Assembly: GCF_026420145.1 (NCBI RefSeq)
Contig: NZ_JAPMLV010000001.1
Location: 248,001 to 312,000, forward strand
Length of the DNA: 64,000 nt
Direction: 5' to 3'
Origin: Enterobacter pseudoroggenkampii
GTDB lineage: Bacteria > Pseudomonadota > Gammaproteobacteria > Enterobacterales > Enterobacteriaceae
Shown here: positions 54,103-63,321 of the stretch, piece by piece
How positions within the stretch are numbered: the first letter of the stretch is position 1
How the letters are laid out: each line of letters starts with the position of its first letter
The notes under the pieces: model-generated
The model's database searches: none
Seen by the model: only the letters and a program-made list of their open reading frames with translations
Told to the model about the DNA's origin: nothing
Translations under genes and position numbers: made by a program

Positions 54103-54925
54103 TATCGGCCTCCTTCCACGGCTGCGAACGGTCGAGCGTTGGCAGCATCTGTCCATAAGTATGGACGTCTGGACGACAGGTCCACAGGGTGCGCGTGTAC
54201 GGATGCGTTGCCTGCGGGAGTTGGCTTGCCGCCATCTCATCCACCTTTTCGCCCTGATACATCACCAGCACGCGGTCGCAGTGCTCCGCCACCAGCGGCA
54301 GATCGTGGCTGATTAACAGCATCGCCATCCGGCGTTCTTCGCACTGCTGCACCAGCAGTTCGAGGATCTGGCTACGCAGGCGGGCGTCCAGCGCGGAGGT
54401 AGGTTCGTCGGCAATCAGCACCTGCGGGTTGTTGACGAGCGCAATCGCAATCATCACCCGCTGGCCCATGCCCCCGGAAAGCTCACCGGGGTAGCGCTGG
54501 AGGACATGTTCGTTGAGTCCGACGGCGCGGATGATGTCGTGAATGCGTGCCTGGCGTTCTGAACGCGGCAGCCGCTGATGCAGCGTGAGCGCCTCATCAA
54601 GCTGGGCGGCGACGGTTTTCACGGGGTTGAGGGCGTAGCGCGGGTCCTGCATGACCATCGCAATCCCGTTGCCGCGCAGCGCCTGCCAGCGGCGGGAGCT
54701 CAGGTTCAGCAGGTCGTTGCCGAGCACGTTAAGCCGGTTAGCGCTTACGATGCCGGGCTTACGCACCAGCCCCATCAGGGCGCGGGCGGACATCGACTTG
54801 CCGGAGCCGGATTCCCCCACCAGCGCCAGCCGCTCGTTGCCAAGCGTGAAGCTCAGGTTGTTGACCACGCGCGCGGCGGGGTAGTCGATATTCAGCGTAT
54901 CGACGATGACGCGGTGTTCAGTCAT
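54089..54925 (-). CDS. Peptide/nickel-type ABC transporter ATP-binding protein (first ATPase)
   Basis: This 278-residue ATPase has Walker A VGESGSGKSM (an S-to-M change at the last position), signature LSGGMGQRVMIA and Walker [13 protein letters not shown]. It is DppD-like and ends with the oligopeptide-type C-terminus (HPYTRTLW). I chose ATG 54925, since the extra frame to 55054 is a shadow of the permease gene. It overlaps the permease gene by 8 nt, so translation is coupled. Confidence 0.9.
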   Translation of the reverse strand: MTEHRVIVDTLNIDYPAARVVNNLSFTLGNERLALVGESGSGKSMSARALMGLVRKPGIVSANRLNVLGNDLLNLSSRRWQALRGNGIAMVMQDPRYALNPVKTVAAQLDEALTLHQRLPRSERQARIHDIIRAVGLNEHVLQRYPGELSGGMGQRVMIAIALVNNPQVLIADEPTSALDARLRSQILELLVQQCEERRMAMLLISHDLPLVAEHCDRVLVMYQGEKVDEMAASQLPQATHPYTRTLWTCRPDVHTYGQMLPTLDRSQPWKEADNGAR

Positions 54926-55751
54926 GCTGTGGCTCCAGTACGTCGCGCAGGCCGTCGCCCAGCAGGTTAAAGGCCAGGCTGGCAAACAGGATGGCTCCGC
55001 CCGGAATGGCGGCAATCCACCACTGGTCGAAAATGACCTGCATGCCGTCGGCAATCATCGCCCCCCATTCGGCCATGGGCGGCCGTGCGCCAAGGCCGAG
55101 GAAGCCGAGACCAGCGGCCGCCAGAATAATCCCTGCCAGATCCAGCGCCAGGCGCACAATCGCGGACGGCAGGCACAGGGGCAGAATATGGCCGACCAGC
55201 AGGCGCATGCCGCGAATGTCCATCATCTCTGCGGCGGCCAGATAATCGCTGTGGCGCAGACGCTGAATTTCACTCCGTGCCTGACGCGCATAGGCAGGCC
55301 AGGTGGTTAAGGCCAGCGCCAGCGCGCCGTTGACCAGCCCCGGGCCGAGCATCGCCACAAACGCGAAGGCGAGGATCAGGCGCGGCATCGACATCACCAC
55401 GTCGGTGAAGCGCATCAGGATGCGCTCCATCCAGCCGCCGTAGTAGCCGGACAAAATCCCCACCAGCAGCCCGGCAGGCAGGGTGATAACGGTAACCAGC
55501 GCCACCAGCCCGAGCGCCGGACGGGTGCCGTAAATCAGGCGCGAGAGCAGGTCGCGCCCGTAGCTGTCGGTACCCAGCCAGTGCTGGCCGTTCGGTGCCT
55601 GTAAGCGCGCGGCGGCGTCCTGCCAGTTCGGGTCAAGCGGCGCGAGCCAGGGGGCGAACAGGGCGATAAACACCAGCAGCGCGATGGCCACCAGCCCGCA
55701 AAACGCGGCAGGGGAGCGGCGCAGGCGGCGTAAGAAAAGATAAAACGGCAT
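54918..55751 (-). CDS. Peptide/nickel-type ABC transporter permease (DppC-like)
   Basis: This 277-residue inner-membrane protein has about six membrane segments, a conserved GTDSYGRDLLSRLIYGTR near residue 57-75, and the EAA loop around YLAAAEMMDIRGMRLLVGHILP (near residue 175-200). It pairs with the DppB-like permease upstream, whose stop overlaps this start by one base. It would form the membrane channel of a peptide or nickel importer. Confidence 0.92.
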   Translation of the reverse strand: MPFYLFLRRLRRSPAAFCGLVAIALLVFIALFAPWLAPLDPNWQDAAARLQAPNGQHWLGTDSYGRDLLSRLIYGTRPALGLVALVTVITLPAGLLVGILSGYYGGWMERILMRFTDVVMSMPRLILAFAFVAMLGPGLVNGALALALTTWPAYARQARSEIQRLRHSDYLAAAEMMDIRGMRLLVGHILPLCLPSAIVRLALDLAGIILAAAGLGFLGLGARPPMAEWGAMIADGMQVIFDQWWIAAIPGGAILFASLAFNLLGDGLRDVLEPQHD

Positions 55752-56764
55752 CAGCGCACCCTGGGATCGGTCGCCCGCACAAGCAGGTCGGTAAGGTTAT
55801 TGATCAGCACAAAGCAGACGCCAATCAGCAGCGTGCCGCCCATGATGGCGGTGGTGTCTCCGGCGAACAGGGCGGTGGTGAGGTAGCGCCCGATCCCCGG
55901 CCAGGAGAAGACGGTTTCGGTCAGTACCGCGCCTTCCAGCATGCTGGTGTAGGCGAGGGCGATCACCGTCAGCAGGGTGCCACGAATGTTTGGCAGCACG
56001 TGGCGCAGCAGGATGGTCATCTCCCCGGCTCCCTTGGCGCGGGCGAGCAGGATGTACTCTTTGTTCATTTCGCTCAGGCAGGCGGAGCGCGTCAGGCGGG
56101 TAATGCTTGCCAGCGAGTAATAGGCCAGCAGCAGCACCGGCAGCACCAGGTGGCTGAGGGCGTTGCGAAACGCCTCGCGGTCGCCGGAAAGCCAGGTATC
56201 TATCAGCGCAAAGCCGGTACGCTGTTCGACGGTGAACTGCCAGATATCATCCAGCCTGCCGGGACCCGCGCTCCACTGCAGCTTCGCGTAGAACAGGGCC
56301 AGCATCAGCAGGCCGAGCCAGAAAATCGGTACCGAGTTGCCGAGCAGGGTAAGGGTTCTGATGGCGAGATCGAGCGGCGAACCGGCGTAGCGGGCGCACA
56401 GCACACCCGCAATCACGCCGAGCACGGCGCCGATGATCAAGGCAAGGGTCGCCAGCTCCAGCGTGGCGGGGAAGGCGTGCAGCAGATCCTGCAGCACCGG
56501 CTGTCCGGTGGCGCTGGCGGTGCCTAAATCACCATGGGCGAGGTTTTGCAGGTAGTGCGAGAACTGCACGGGCAGGGGCCGATCCAGCCCGAGCTGGTGG
56601 CGAACCTGATCGTACGTCGACTGGCTGGCGTGATCGCCGACGATCTGCAGCACGCGATCGACCGGTGAAAATGCCGACAGCGCAAACGTGACGAGCAGCA
56701 GCCCGAAAAGCGTGAGCAGCAGGGTCAGCAGACCCTGGAGCACGCGGGTGGAAAGATGTGGCAT
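55751..56764 (-). CDS. Peptide/nickel-type ABC transporter permease (DppB-like)
   Basis: This 337-residue inner-membrane protein has an N-terminal membrane segment (about residues 10-30), a long soluble loop, and four to five further spans. ARAKGAGEMTILLRHVLPNIRG near residue 250 is the EAA loop that contacts the ATPase. I chose ATG 56764 because the sequence begins like the family there; the longer frame to 56812 reads into a hairpin. It is the second gene in the operon, 71 nt after the binding-protein gene, and the gap holds a perfect 9-bp hairpin. Confidence 0.9.
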   Translation of the reverse strand: MPHLSTRVLQGLLTLLLTLFGLLLVTFALSAFSPVDRVLQIVGDHASQSTYDQVRHQLGLDRPLPVQFSHYLQNLAHGDLGTASATGQPVLQDLLHAFPATLELATLALIIGAVLGVIAGVLCARYAGSPLDLAIRTLTLLGNSVPIFWLGLLMLALFYAKLQWSAGPGRLDDIWQFTVEQRTGFALIDTWLSGDREAFRNALSHLVLPVLLLAYYSLASITRLTRSACLSEMNKEYILLARAKGAGEMTILLRHVLPNIRGTLLTVIALAYTSMLEGAVLTETVFSWPGIGRYLTTALFAGDTTAIMGGTLLIGVCFVLINNLTDLLVRATDPRVR

Positions 56765-56801
56765 GGGAAAACCATTATTCTGAAAATATGCACGGACGAC
56801 C

Positions 56802-56821
56802 CCCTCTCCCACGGGAGAGGG
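56802..56821. repeat. Perfect hairpin between binding-protein and permease genes
   Basis: CCCTCTCCC (56802-56810) pairs with GGGAGAGGG (56813-56821) around a 2-nt loop. It lies in the 71-nt gap before the permease gene and could stabilise the binding-protein mRNA. It resembles the longer element at 8523. Confidence 0.7.
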
Positions 56822-56834
56822 AGAAAGACAAGGG

Positions 56835-58402
56835 CTACTTCGTAACGCGATCGTACCAGACCATATCCGCGTTCAGCCCCTGCTGATACCCCTTCACGTT
56901 ATCGCGCACCACGATCTGGGTTTTACCCTGATCGACAAATACGTATGGCGAGCTCTGCTGCAGCTGTTCCTGCATCTTCTTGTACAGATCCAGACGCTTC
57001 GCCGGATCCGGCTCAGCTACCGCCGCCAGCGTGGCCTTGTTCAGCTCCGGGATTTTCCAGCCGTTCAGACCGGCCACGGTGCTGGACTTCCCGTCGTTCC
57101 ACGCGAAGGCGCTGGCGTTAGAGTGCGCATCGAAGTAGTCCGGGATCCACAGACGAATCGCCGCCTGATGCTGCTTAGCGCGCACGCGGGCATAGACCTG
57201 GCTCCCGGCGGCAGGCAGCAGATCCACCTTCACGCCACCCTGAGCAAAGCTCGCCTGCATCGACTGGGCGATGGTGATAAACGGCGGCTTGTTCTCTACG
57301 TCCAGCGTGAAGTGCGCGTCCTTAATGCCCGCTTTGGCGAGAATGGCTTTCGCTTTTGCCGGGTCAAATTTAAACGGATTGTCTTCCAGCGCGCCCGGCA
57401 GACCGACCGGCAGAAAGCTCTGGTGAACAAAATACTGGCCTTTCAGCAGATTTTTAGTGATGCCGTCATAATCGACCAGCCAGCGCGAGGCTTCCCAGAA
57501 GGCCGGGTTGTTCAGCAGCGGGTTAGCGCTGTTGCCGGTGTTAAACACCAGGTAATTCTGCTCGGCGGATGGAATGCTCAGCACCTTCACGCCCGGCTTG
57601 CCGTCCAGCGCGCTTATCTGATCGGCCCCCAGATCGCGCGCCACGTCCGCATCACCCTGCTGGATCAGCAGGCGGCGTGATGCCGGATCGGGGACGTTTT
57701 TAATGATGATGCTTTTGAGCTTCGGCGCGCCGCCGGGCGCGGAGTCGTTAGCTTCCAGCACGATGGCCTGATGCGGCTGATAGACGCGCATTTTGAACGC
57801 GCCGCTGCCCGCCGAGTGCATTTTCAGCCACGCGTTACCGAAGTCATTATCCTTCACGTTCGCGGCGACCTGCTTTTCATCGACGATAGAGGCAATCGGC
57901 GTGGAGAGAATATTGAGCGCCACAGACGGGCTGACGTCCGCCGTCCAGTGCAGCTGGAGGGTATGATCGTCCACCTTTTTCAGCTGGCTGGCGATGTTGC
58001 TCGCGTCCCAGCCCAGCACGTTCAGGATAAAGGCCGGGGATTTGTTCAGCGTCACGGCGCGGGTGTAGGAGAAAATCACGTCTTCCGGGCGCAGCGGGTT
58101 GCCGGAGGCGAATTTCGCATCGGGTTTAAGCTTGATGGTCAGGGTTTTTGCTGCCGCGTCCGCTTCCCAGCTTTCTGCCAGAATCGGCGTGATTTTTTCC
58201 GGATTATCGCGGTCCGGCTGGACCAGACGCTGGTACAGGCTCGGCACGGTCTGGATGCTGGAGAGCTCGTTGGCTTCAGCCGGGTCGAGGCTCACGATGT
58301 CATCAAGCCCCTGGGCAACCACAGCGTGTTGGGCGGAGTAGCGGCGTGGGTAGCGCCTGAGAGCGCAGCCAGCACCAGTAACGGCAACAGTTTTTTCGTC
58401 AT
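56835..58402 (-). pseudogene. Peptide-type ABC substrate-binding protein, frameshifted after the signal peptide
   Basis: The 495-codon frame from 58322 is a family 5 binding protein (DppA/OppA class), beginning at VAQGLDDIVSLDPAEANELSS. It includes FSYTRAVTLNKSPAF near residue 88, and ends KGYQQGLNADMVWYDRVTK. That frame lacks a signal peptide and has no ribosome site. An ATG at 58402 opens a good signal peptide (MTKKLLPLLVLAALSGATHA, then ATPPNTL) that runs into a stop soon afterwards in its own frame. Adding one G at about 58321 (CTG-TGG to CTG-GTG-G) joins the two frames into one normal 522-residue precursor. I therefore read the gene as broken by a 1-nt deletion, or as a base-call error. 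Confidence 0.85.
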
Positions 58403-58603
58403 AGCGATCCCTGAGAAGAATATATTGTGATTGTTTTATGCTCCGCTACGTTAGGGCGACTATGACATTCCGCAAAGTCGAAATTCAGCTTTGCTTATGC
58501 CTTCCGGGAATATCGCATGCGCTCGGGCTATTAAAATACGCTGCTTTTCGCGCGCTTTTTAACCTGCTATAACAAATGCCTTACCTTTCAGGGAGTCACC
58601 GCC

Positions 58604-59302
58604 GTGCCCGAAATCAATCAACATGGTCAAACCGTTAACGATATCGTTCCCGACTGGAAAGGCGCGCGCGCGTTAACCCGCACGCCGCTGTTCGGCCAGT
58701 ATTGCCGCCTGGAGCCGCTGGACGCCGATCGCCACGCGGCCGATCTCTATGAGGCCTATGCGCTGGGCGACGACAGCGACTGGACGTGGCTTGCCAGCAC
58801 GCAGCCCACGAGCGTGGAAGCCACCGCGCACTGGATCATGGCGAAGGTCATGGATGATGAGCTGGTGCCATTTGCCGTCATTGACTTACGCACCGAACGG
58901 GCGGTGGGGCTGGTGAGCTATATGGCCAACGAGCGGCTGCTGGGGTCGGTGGAGATAGGACACGTCACCTGGTCACGTAAAATGAAAGGTTCCCGCATCG
59001 GCACTGAAACGGTGTGGCTGCTGCTGAAAAATGCGTTTGAGCACGGCTACCGACGCCTCGAGTGGAAGTGCGATTCGATGAACGTTGCCTCACGCAGGGC
59101 GGCGGAGCGGCTGGGGTTTGTCTGGGAAGGGCGCCTGCGCCAGAAGCTGGTGCGCAAAGGACGCAATCGTGATAGCGATATGCTTTCTATTATTGACGGC
59201 GAATGGCCGCAAAGAGACGGGGAGCTGCGCGCCTGGCTGGCGGCGGAGAATTTTGACGACGACGGGCGTCAGATAAGGCGCCTTGAGGCGTTTCGGTTAT
59301 AA
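58604..59302 (+). CDS. GNAT-family N-acetyltransferase (RimJ/RimL-like)
   Basis: This 232-residue protein is a GNAT enzyme of the RimJ/RimL type. Its core includes CRLEPLDADRHAADLYEAY near residue 34-52, a beta-strand with VEIGHVTWSRKMKGSRIGTETV near residue 116-137 (acetyl-CoA binding is usually at the G-x-G turn), and VASRRAAERLGFVWEGRLRQ near residue 164-183. Such enzymes acetylate N-termini or small molecules. It begins with a GTG at 58604, after GGGAG. It is a single gene between the transporter operon and a thiamine enzyme gene. Confidence 0.88.
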   Translation: MPEINQHGQTVNDIVPDWKGARALTRTPLFGQYCRLEPLDADRHAADLYEAYALGDDSDWTWLASTQPTSVEATAHWIMAKVMDDELVPFAVIDLRTERAVGLVSYMANERLLGSVEIGHVTWSRKMKGSRIGTETVWLLLKNAFEHGYRRLEWKCDSMNVASRRAAERLGFVWEGRLRQKLVRKGRNRDSDMLSIIDGEWPQRDGELRAWLAAENFDDDGRQIRRLEAFRL

Positions 59303-59335
59303 GTGTTTTATGTAGGGTACAGCGTAAACGCGCGG

Positions 59336-61030
59336 CTAATCCGCGGAAATCGCGATTTCTATCAGGTTGGTTTTTCCTGACTGTAGCCCGCGCGCTACCG
59401 CTTCGGCGATATCTGCAGCCTCGGTTACCCGGCAGCAGTGGACGCCCATGGCGGTGGCCAGCGACTGAAAATCGATATGCGGGTTCACCAGGTCCATCCC
59501 GATAAAACGCCCCAGCCGCGTTGAGCTGTAGTCGGCCTGGCTCTTCATAAAGTTTTTCAGGATGTTGTACTCCCTGTTATTCATGACGATAAAGGTGACC
59601 GGCAGATTTTCGTGTGCCGCCGTCCAGAGCGCCTGCGGCGAGTACAGGGAGGCTCCGTCACCTATCAGGCAGACCACCGGCTCCCGTCCGCGTCCCAGCG
59701 AGTGCCCTACTGAGGCAGGCATCCCCCAGCCCAGTCCGCCGCCGCGCATAAAGTAGTAGCGCTGGTGCTGCTGGTCAGAGATGAACCGGCGGACATGCCG
59801 GGCGGTCGCTATCGCCTCATCCACGATGGTGGTACCCGCCGGAATGGACCGGATGACTTCCCAGGCAGCGACCATCGGTGAGATCGCCGGGCGTAGCCGC
59901 TCGGCGGCCAGACGTTCCTCCTGCTGCTGCCACTCCTTCTCCCGTTCGTCACGGGCTGCAACCAGCAGCCGCTGGTGGGCCAGCGTGCTGGCGATCAGGC
60001 GCTGCTTAAGCTTTGGCAAAAGTTCGTGCAGGGACAGTTTGATATCCCCCATCACCGAAAGGCGAGTGGCATAAGTGCGGCCAAGCTCGTGCATATCCGC
60101 CGAGAGCTGATACACCGCGCAGGTCGCCGGAATGGCCTCGCCCTCGCTGTACAAAATGGTGATCAGGCTTCTGCCGCCGATGATGAATACGGCATCGTAG
60201 GCGTTGATGATGCTGGCGATTTCGCTGGCGGTGGTGGGCATATTGCCCCGCCAGAGCGCGTGCTGAGTGGGAAAAGGCAAATTCAGCGGCCAGGAGGAGC
60301 CGTAGACATGGGCGCTGAGCGCTTCCGCCAGCTGGACAATCTCCTGCGTCGAGCCGCTGGAGTGCACCTCATCGCCCGCCACAATCATGATCCTGCCGGG
60401 CGTAACCTGGCTCAGTTCTTCGGCCAGTTCGTCCAGCGAGCCCGCCACGGTGTGGTAGTTCACTTTAGAGGCCGTTTGTATCCCGGCGTCGCTGAGCTCT
60501 TCCATCACGTTCATTGGCAGAGAGAGCAGCACCGGACCAGCCGGAGGATAGCTGGCAGCGTGAAACGCGCGGCGCACCAGCACCGGGAGCTGGTCGGCGC
60601 TGGTGACCTCCTGCGCCCATTTCATGACCGGGGAGCCAATGGAAACAATATCATCATACAGCAGCGGGTCGCGGACGTAGTGCCGCGTATCCTGCTGTCC
60701 AACGGTGACCACCAGCGGGGTTTTCATGATCCGCGAATTAATCAGATTCCCCATGCCGTGCCCCAGACCGCTGGCGGTATGCAAATTGATAAAGCCCGTT
60801 TTGCCGGAGGCTTTCGCATAGCCGTCAGCAATCGCCACTACGGTGCTTTCCTGAAGCGCCAGAATATAGTGAATATTTTCATGGCGAAGCAGGGCATCAA
60901 TGAGTGGAAGCTCGGTGGTACCGGGGTTGCCAAAAATATATTCCACGCCTTCACTCTCCAGCACTTCAAGGAGAATATCGGCACCCGTTCGCATATTGAG
61001 ATCTGATAAGGACGTTAATGATTTAATCAT
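59336..61030 (-). CDS. Thiamine diphosphate enzyme, benzoylformate decarboxylase-like
   Basis: This 564-residue enzyme resembles benzoylformate decarboxylase (MdlC). It has FGNPGTTELPLID near residue 33-45, the catalytic glutamate in ALQESTVVAIADGYA (near 57-72), and histidine in FINLHTASGLGHGMG (near 80-95). The ThDP/Mg motif GDGASLY ... NNREYN is near residue 455-490. The serine of the classical enzyme near residue 26 seems replaced. The reaction is thus likely a 2-oxo acid decarboxylation or a ligase reaction; the substrate is unknown. It is downstream of an SDR gene by 33 nt, so the two form an operon. Confidence 0.85.
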   Translation of the reverse strand: MIKSLTSLSDLNMRTGADILLEVLESEGVEYIFGNPGTTELPLIDALLRHENIHYILALQESTVVAIADGYAKASGKTGFINLHTASGLGHGMGNLINSRIMKTPLVVTVGQQDTRHYVRDPLLYDDIVSIGSPVMKWAQEVTSADQLPVLVRRAFHAASYPPAGPVLLSLPMNVMEELSDAGIQTASKVNYHTVAGSLDELAEELSQVTPGRIMIVAGDEVHSSGSTQEIVQLAEALSAHVYGSSWPLNLPFPTQHALWRGNMPTTASEIASIINAYDAVFIIGGRSLITILYSEGEAIPATCAVYQLSADMHELGRTYATRLSVMGDIKLSLHELLPKLKQRLIASTLAHQRLLVAARDEREKEWQQQEERLAAERLRPAISPMVAAWEVIRSIPAGTTIVDEAIATARHVRRFISDQQHQRYYFMRGGGLGWGMPASVGHSLGRGREPVVCLIGDGASLYSPQALWTAAHENLPVTFIVMNNREYNILKNFMKSQADYSSTRLGRFIGMDLVNPHIDFQSLATAMGVHCCRVTEAADIAEAVARGLQSGKTNLIEIAISAD

Positions 61031-61063
61031 ACTGATACCTCATTCAGTATTATTTAACCCAGG

Positions 61064-61804
61064 CTAAAATTCTTCCTGCGTTGGACGAACAACAATTTCA
61101 TTAATATCAACGTCGCCAGGCTGTTCTATGGCAAATAAAACCGCGCGGGCAATCGCGTCAGCCGGAATAGCCTGCTTATAAAACTCATGGAGAAATTTTT
61201 TGCTCTCTTCGTCAGAGCTACCGAATTGCAGTTCGCTTTCAACGGCGCCGGGTGAAATAAGCGTCGTGCGGAGGGTTTTACCCGCTTCCTGACGTAAGCC
61301 TTCACTCAGCGCGCGGACGGCGAATTTCGTGGCGCTGTACACCACGCCGCCAGGCGCCAGCACCTTGATGCCCGCGACGGAGGCAACGTTAATAAAATGC
61401 CCGCTGCCCTGACGCTGGAACACCGGGAAAGCGGCAGCGATGCCGTACAGCACCCCTTTCAGATTGGTATCAATCATCTTGTCCCATTCGTCGGTTTTCA
61501 GCTCGCTAAGGGGGGCGATAGCCATAAAGCCCGCGTTGTTGATCAGCACATCCACGCGCTGGTAGGCGGCAACGGCAGCGTCAATGGCGCGCTGAACCTC
61601 TTCCTGACGGGTGACATCGGCCTTAACGGCAATAGCCTTGCCGCCTTGCTGAATAATCTGATCCACCAGGGCATTAATTCTGTCCAGACGGCGCGCCACC
61701 AGCACCAGCGAAAACGCGTTATTCGCTAAATGGAGGGCAATCGCCTGACCAATACCGCTACTGGCACCGGTAATGACAACAACCTTGTTTGCACTATTAT
61801 TCAT
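61064..61804 (-). CDS. SDR-family oxidoreductase
   Basis: This 246-residue short-chain dehydrogenase has the cofactor motif [15 protein letters not shown] (near residue 12-26), NNAGFMA (near 89), and the catalytic Ser (NVASVAG, near 140) and YSATK (near 154-158). Members reduce or oxidise a hydroxyl or keto group with NAD(P)H. It is the first gene of an operon with a benzoylformate decarboxylase-like enzyme. Together they could turn a 2-oxo acid to an aldehyde and then an alcohol. This pathway is inference. Confidence 0.88.
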   Translation of the reverse strand: MNNSANKVVVITGASSGIGQAIALHLANNAFSLVLVARRLDRINALVDQIIQQGGKAIAVKADVTRQEEVQRAIDAAVAAYQRVDVLINNAGFMAIAPLSELKTDEWDKMIDTNLKGVLYGIAAAFPVFQRQGSGHFINVASVAGIKVLAPGGVVYSATKFAVRALSEGLRQEAGKTLRTTLISPGAVESELQFGSSDEESKKFLHEFYKQAIPADAIARAVLFAIEQPGDVDINEIVVRPTQEEF

Positions 61805-62079
61805 GATCTTATCTCGCTATTGAGTGATGCAAAAAATAAAAGGCAGAGAAGCGTTAATGAATAATGACAAATTCATTAACGCGGTTTTTTGATATATTGT
61901 GTATCGGGAATAAAATGATGTTCGTTTAAAACTTAATGGAGTGCGGAAGAGTCTGTCAATGTCGTTTTTTAATAATTAAATTAATTGCAGACTTAATATT
62001 TAATTCTTATAGGTAACCGAGAATAGTATATAGAATGAAATCGGGTCACGATAGCGGCCCTGCGAACAGGGCCTGAGGA

Positions 62080-62727
62080 TTATAATTTGCCACTGTAAAG
62101 CACCGGGCCTGTGGGGAGTCCAGTGGGCGAGCCGCCCTCTGGTTCAAGGCTTATGGCTATCGTGGCGTCAGGAGGGAGCGTTGTGTTCCTGAGAGTGACA
62201 CGTGTGGGGATGTCGTTATGCAGCAGCCCCATGGATACCGGCGCCTGCCCGCCTGGGATCAGCCAAAGCTGCAGGCTGTGTTGCGCCGCGACGGCCGTTG
62301 GTCGAAGAGGGGCAATGCTCAGGTGCTGACGGCTGGCGTCCGCGCTGACGACCCACTGTCCGTGCTGTTGGGTATCGTTGAGTACCATCAGCGGAGCGAG
62401 TTCCGGGGTGCGGATGGCATACCAGGCAACGACCGACAGGGCGGTGAGGGAGGCCGCAGCCATCCAGCCGACATAAGGCCGACTTTTGCGTAAAGGCTTT
62501 TTGGGCGGCAGATCGAGGGCGATTCTCTTCCACACCGTCTCGGGTGGAGAGACGGGCACAAGATGACTATCCAGCGTGCTGAACATTTCCTGCCAGTACG
62601 CCACGCGGGCGGCCAGAGCGGGTTCATGGAGGACCCTTTTCTGGAACTGAAGCCGCGCTCCTCCCCGCAGCGTGCCGAGGGCATACTCTGCTGCCAGCAT
62701 GTCGTCGCGTTTTTCTGCATCATTCAT
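62080..62727 (-). CDS. Anti-sigma factor (RskA-like)
   Basis: This 215-residue protein has a cytoplasmic zinc-less anti-sigma domain (about residues 1-80, with MLAAEYALGTLRGGARLQF near the start). A single membrane span (about 90-110, WMAAASLTALSVVAWYAI) and a periplasmic RskA C-terminal domain (about 115-215, LQLWLIPGGQAPVSMGLL) follow. It would hold the ECF sigma factor inactive until released by proteolysis. I chose ATG 62727 because it overlaps the sigma stop (ATGA). It is the last gene of the set. Confidence 0.9.
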   Translation of the reverse strand: MNDAEKRDDMLAAEYALGTLRGGARLQFQKRVLHEPALAARVAYWQEMFSTLDSHLVPVSPPETVWKRIALDLPPKKPLRKSRPYVGWMAAASLTALSVVAWYAIRTPELAPLMVLNDTQQHGQWVVSADASRQHLSIAPLRPTAVAAQHSLQLWLIPGGQAPVSMGLLHNDIPTRVTLRNTTLPPDATIAISLEPEGGSPTGLPTGPVLYSGKL

Positions 62728-63278
62728 AGCCCGACACACTCCCGAAGATGGTCCATTGCCCGGCGTATCCAGCTTTTCACCGAGCCCAGAGGCTGTTGGA
62801 GCCAGTCGGCAATGTCGCTGTGAGACATTCCCTGATAGTAGGCGAGCGTAATGCTCTGGCGCTGTTCGCTGCTCAAATGTTCGAGACACTGCCTGAGCCG
62901 TTCTGCCTGCACATCGTCGTGCCAGTTATTCTGCTCATCGTTCTCGCAAGGCAGAATCGCTTCGTTATACGCCGTCTCGCGGTCGGCAGCGCGGGTTTGC
63001 CCGCTGCGCAGCCAGTCAATACAGCGGTTGCGCACAATGTGCGTAAGCCAGGTCATCGGGGAGCTCAGTGCAGCGTTGTAAGTTTCGGCTTTACTCCAGA
63101 CGGTGATAAAACAGTCGTGAAGGATCTCTTCTGCCCACGCGCGGTCACGCAGCATGCGCAGCGCGACGGCAAACAGGTGTGGCGACGTGAGTCGATAAAG
63201 TTGTTCAAATGCACGGCGATCGCCGTTTGCGACCGCCTGCATTAATTTCAGTTGCTGTTCAGCCAGCGCGTTATCCAT
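62724..63278 (-). CDS. ECF sigma factor (SigK-like)
   Basis: This 184-residue sigma factor of the extracytoplasmic type has region 2 (about residues 25-95, with FEQLYRLTSPHLFAVALRML and the polymerase-binding segment AEEILHDCFITVW) and region 4 (about 125-180, with LSSEQRQSITLAYYQGMSHSDIADWL). It resembles SigK with an RskA partner. I chose ATG 63278, after GGGAAAA. It probably directs its own operon and the fasciclin gene, in response to envelope signals. The anti-sigma gene overlaps its stop by 4 nt. Confidence 0.92.
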   Translation of the reverse strand: MDNALAEQQLKLMQAVANGDRRAFEQLYRLTSPHLFAVALRMLRDRAWAEEILHDCFITVWSKAETYNAALSSPMTWLTHIVRNRCIDWLRSGQTRAADRETAYNEAILPCENDEQNNWHDDVQAERLRQCLEHLSSEQRQSITLAYYQGMSHSDIADWLQQPLGSVKSWIRRAMDHLRECVGL

Positions 63279-63321
63279 GTTTTTCCCGGAAGGCAACGTC
63301 ACACTTCCGAAGTATAGACAA

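Noticed and set aside
59336..61030. Naming the thiamine enzyme as a second acetolactate synthase
   Set aside because: The GNPGTTELP start, the histidine in FINLHTAS and the general pattern fit benzoylformate decarboxylase-like enzymes better.
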